Positions 11,387-12,388 of a stretch of 12,388 nucleotides of DNA are shown here, piece after piece. The stretch is from Thermomicrobiales bacterium (GTDB lineage: Bacteria; Chloroflexota; Chloroflexia; Thermomicrobiales; UBA6265), in contig JAUJMG010000095.1 in assembly GCA_030446955.1 (NCBI GenBank), positions 1 through 12,388 of the forward strand. The letters are read 5' to 3'. The notes beneath the pieces were generated by a model. That model ran no database searches. It saw nothing but the letters and a program-made list of their open reading frames with translations, and was not told the origin of the DNA. How positions within the stretch are numbered: position 1 is the stretch's first letter; every line of letters begins with the position of its first letter. The position numbers and the translations under genes are program-made.

Positions 11387-12388
11387 ATGGAACACGGGTA
11401 CGAGCGTCCACACCAGCAACCTTCGGCCAGCGACCGGCGCCCGCTTGGCATTGCACTCGTCATCACCACGACGTTCCTCATTGCAGAGGTCATCGGCGGA
11501 GTCCTGACAGGCTCGTTAGCCCTCCTCGCCGATGCGGGCCACATGGCAACGGATGTCGCGGCGCTCGCGCTTGCCCTCTTTGCCGGTTGGCTCGCGCGAC
11601 GGCCAGCCACTCCCGAGCGCTCGTTCGGCTACCACCGGGCTGAGGTCTTAGCCGCCCTGCTCAACGCCGCGAGCCTCGTGGCGATCTCGATCTACATTTT
11701 CTGGGAGGCGTCCAAGCGAATCGGAGATCCACCAGCGGTCGACAGCGCCCCGATGCTGATCGTCGCCTTTGCCGGTCTTGCCGCGAACGCGGTTTCGGCG
11801 TGGATCCTCTCCCGGGGCGGTGGCCACCAGCACGACCTCAACACCCGCGGGGCGTTTCTCCACGTCGTCGGCGACATGCTGGGCTCCGTGGGAGCCATCG
11901 TCGCCGCCCTCGTGATGCTGGCCACGGGCTGGTATCTCGCCGACCCCCTCCTCTCCGCCGGCATTGGCCTCCTCATCCTCTGGGGCTCCTGGCGCCTGCT
12001 CCGGGAGTCGGTCGACGTGCTGCTGGAAGCGACACCCGTGCACCTCGACCCGGCAGAGGTGCGCCGTGCGATGATCGGGGTCGATGGCGTGGCGGGCGTC
12101 CACGACCTGCATGTCTGGACGGTCACCTCCGGGTTCGTCGCGATGAGTAGCCATGTCGAGGTTACCAACCGACGAGCGTGGCAGACCGTGCTGTCCGATC
12201 TGTCGGAGCTGCTGCGCGAGCGCTTCGGCATCGCGCACGTCACCCTGCAGCCGGAAGAAGCATCGGGCGCGACCGATCCGTTCCCAGGCTGCTCTCTCGA
12301 CTCGCCAGAGGGCCGACACGCCTGCCTCGTGCCGGCCCGACGCCCGGCGATGGCTATTCCCCATGCCCACGAAGGACACCACCACTAG
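11387..12388 (+). CDS. CDF-family zinc-type cation efflux transporter
   Basis: A complete 333-residue cation diffusion facilitator that exports divalent metal (most likely Zn2+) from the cytoplasm in exchange for protons. Six membrane segments can be placed at about 20-40, 44-68, 86-106, 121-141, 154-179 and 184-203. The transport site is intact: HxxxD in segment 2 (His52, Asp56, within DAGHMATD) and in segment 5 (His159, Asp163, within HVVGDMLGS), the arrangement typical of Zn-CDFs such as CzcD/ZitB. The FGYHRAE loop (80-86) is conserved. The cytoplasmic domain has HDLHVWTVTSG (239-249) with His239 and His242, and SSHVEV (254-259). Short His-containing stretches are at the N-terminus, in the 144-150 loop and in the tail (HAHEGHHH). 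GGGGA precedes the ATG. No metal-responsive regulator gene is adjacent within the window. Confidence 0.95.
   Translation: MEHGYERPHQQPSASDRRPLGIALVITTTFLIAEVIGGVLTGSLALLADAGHMATDVAALALALFAGWLARRPATPERSFGYHRAEVLAALLNAASLVAISIYIFWEASKRIGDPPAVDSAPMLIVAFAGLAANAVSAWILSRGGGHQHDLNTRGAFLHVVGDMLGSVGAIVAALVMLATGWYLADPLLSAGIGLLILWGSWRLLRESVDVLLEATPVHLDPAEVRRAMIGVDGVAGVHDLHVWTVTSGFVAMSSHVEVTNRRAWQTVLSDLSELLRERFGIAHVTLQPEEASGATDPFPGCSLDSPEGRHACLVPARRPAMAIPHAHEGHHH

Noticed and set aside
11648..12385. 245-residue minus-strand frame opposite the CDF transporter
   Set aside because: Antisense shadow of a clear CDF gene; no domain pattern or ribosome site.

Overview
The window is a GC-rich bacterial chromosome segment. 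The RecA type, codon use with G or C in nearly every third position, the F420-type luciferase-like oxidoreductase and the very large Cna-B/SpaA-like surface protein together suggest a thermophilic Chloroflexi of the Thermomicrobia (Sphaerobacter-like) type. That placement is inferred from general protein character; no database was consulted.

Layout. Minus strand, read right to left from 10306: a 94-residue protein of unknown function, then an LLM-class flavin oxidoreductase (8822-9937), a gene-poor stretch (8238-8821) with a probable promoter and long leader, a giant 2229-residue secreted surface protein (1548-8237), a long palindromic terminator-like hairpin (1490-1529), a recA promoter with a LexA-type operator, recA itself (128-1195), and the probable first codons of another gene running off the left edge. 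Plus strand, from 10560: a PRC-barrel/DUF2171-like protein, a TIGR04076-like protein read from a TTG start, and a complete CDF zinc-type efflux transporter whose stop codon is the last three bases of the window.

The centre of interest is the giant protein. After a signal peptide and a region resembling the X25 module of pullulanases it carries about 19 tandem beta-sandwich modules (mostly about 95 residues) of the SpaA/Cna-B type, then a hydrophobic C-terminal anchor with an APNTG motif upstream. The modules are not equivalent. The Lys/Glu/Asn(or Asp) triad that makes intramolecular isopeptide bonds in this fold is intact in most membrane-proximal modules and mostly missing in the distal ones, and the Lys and the catalytic Glu tend to be lost together. 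Nearly all modules also carry a Cys pair and an acidic DGDGD-like loop. This looks like a cell-surface stalk with a cross-linked base and a differently built outer half.

The other genes are housekeeping (recA) or small metabolic and stress functions with no obvious link to the surface protein. No sortase, integrase, transposase, CRISPR array, tRNA or rRNA was recognised.
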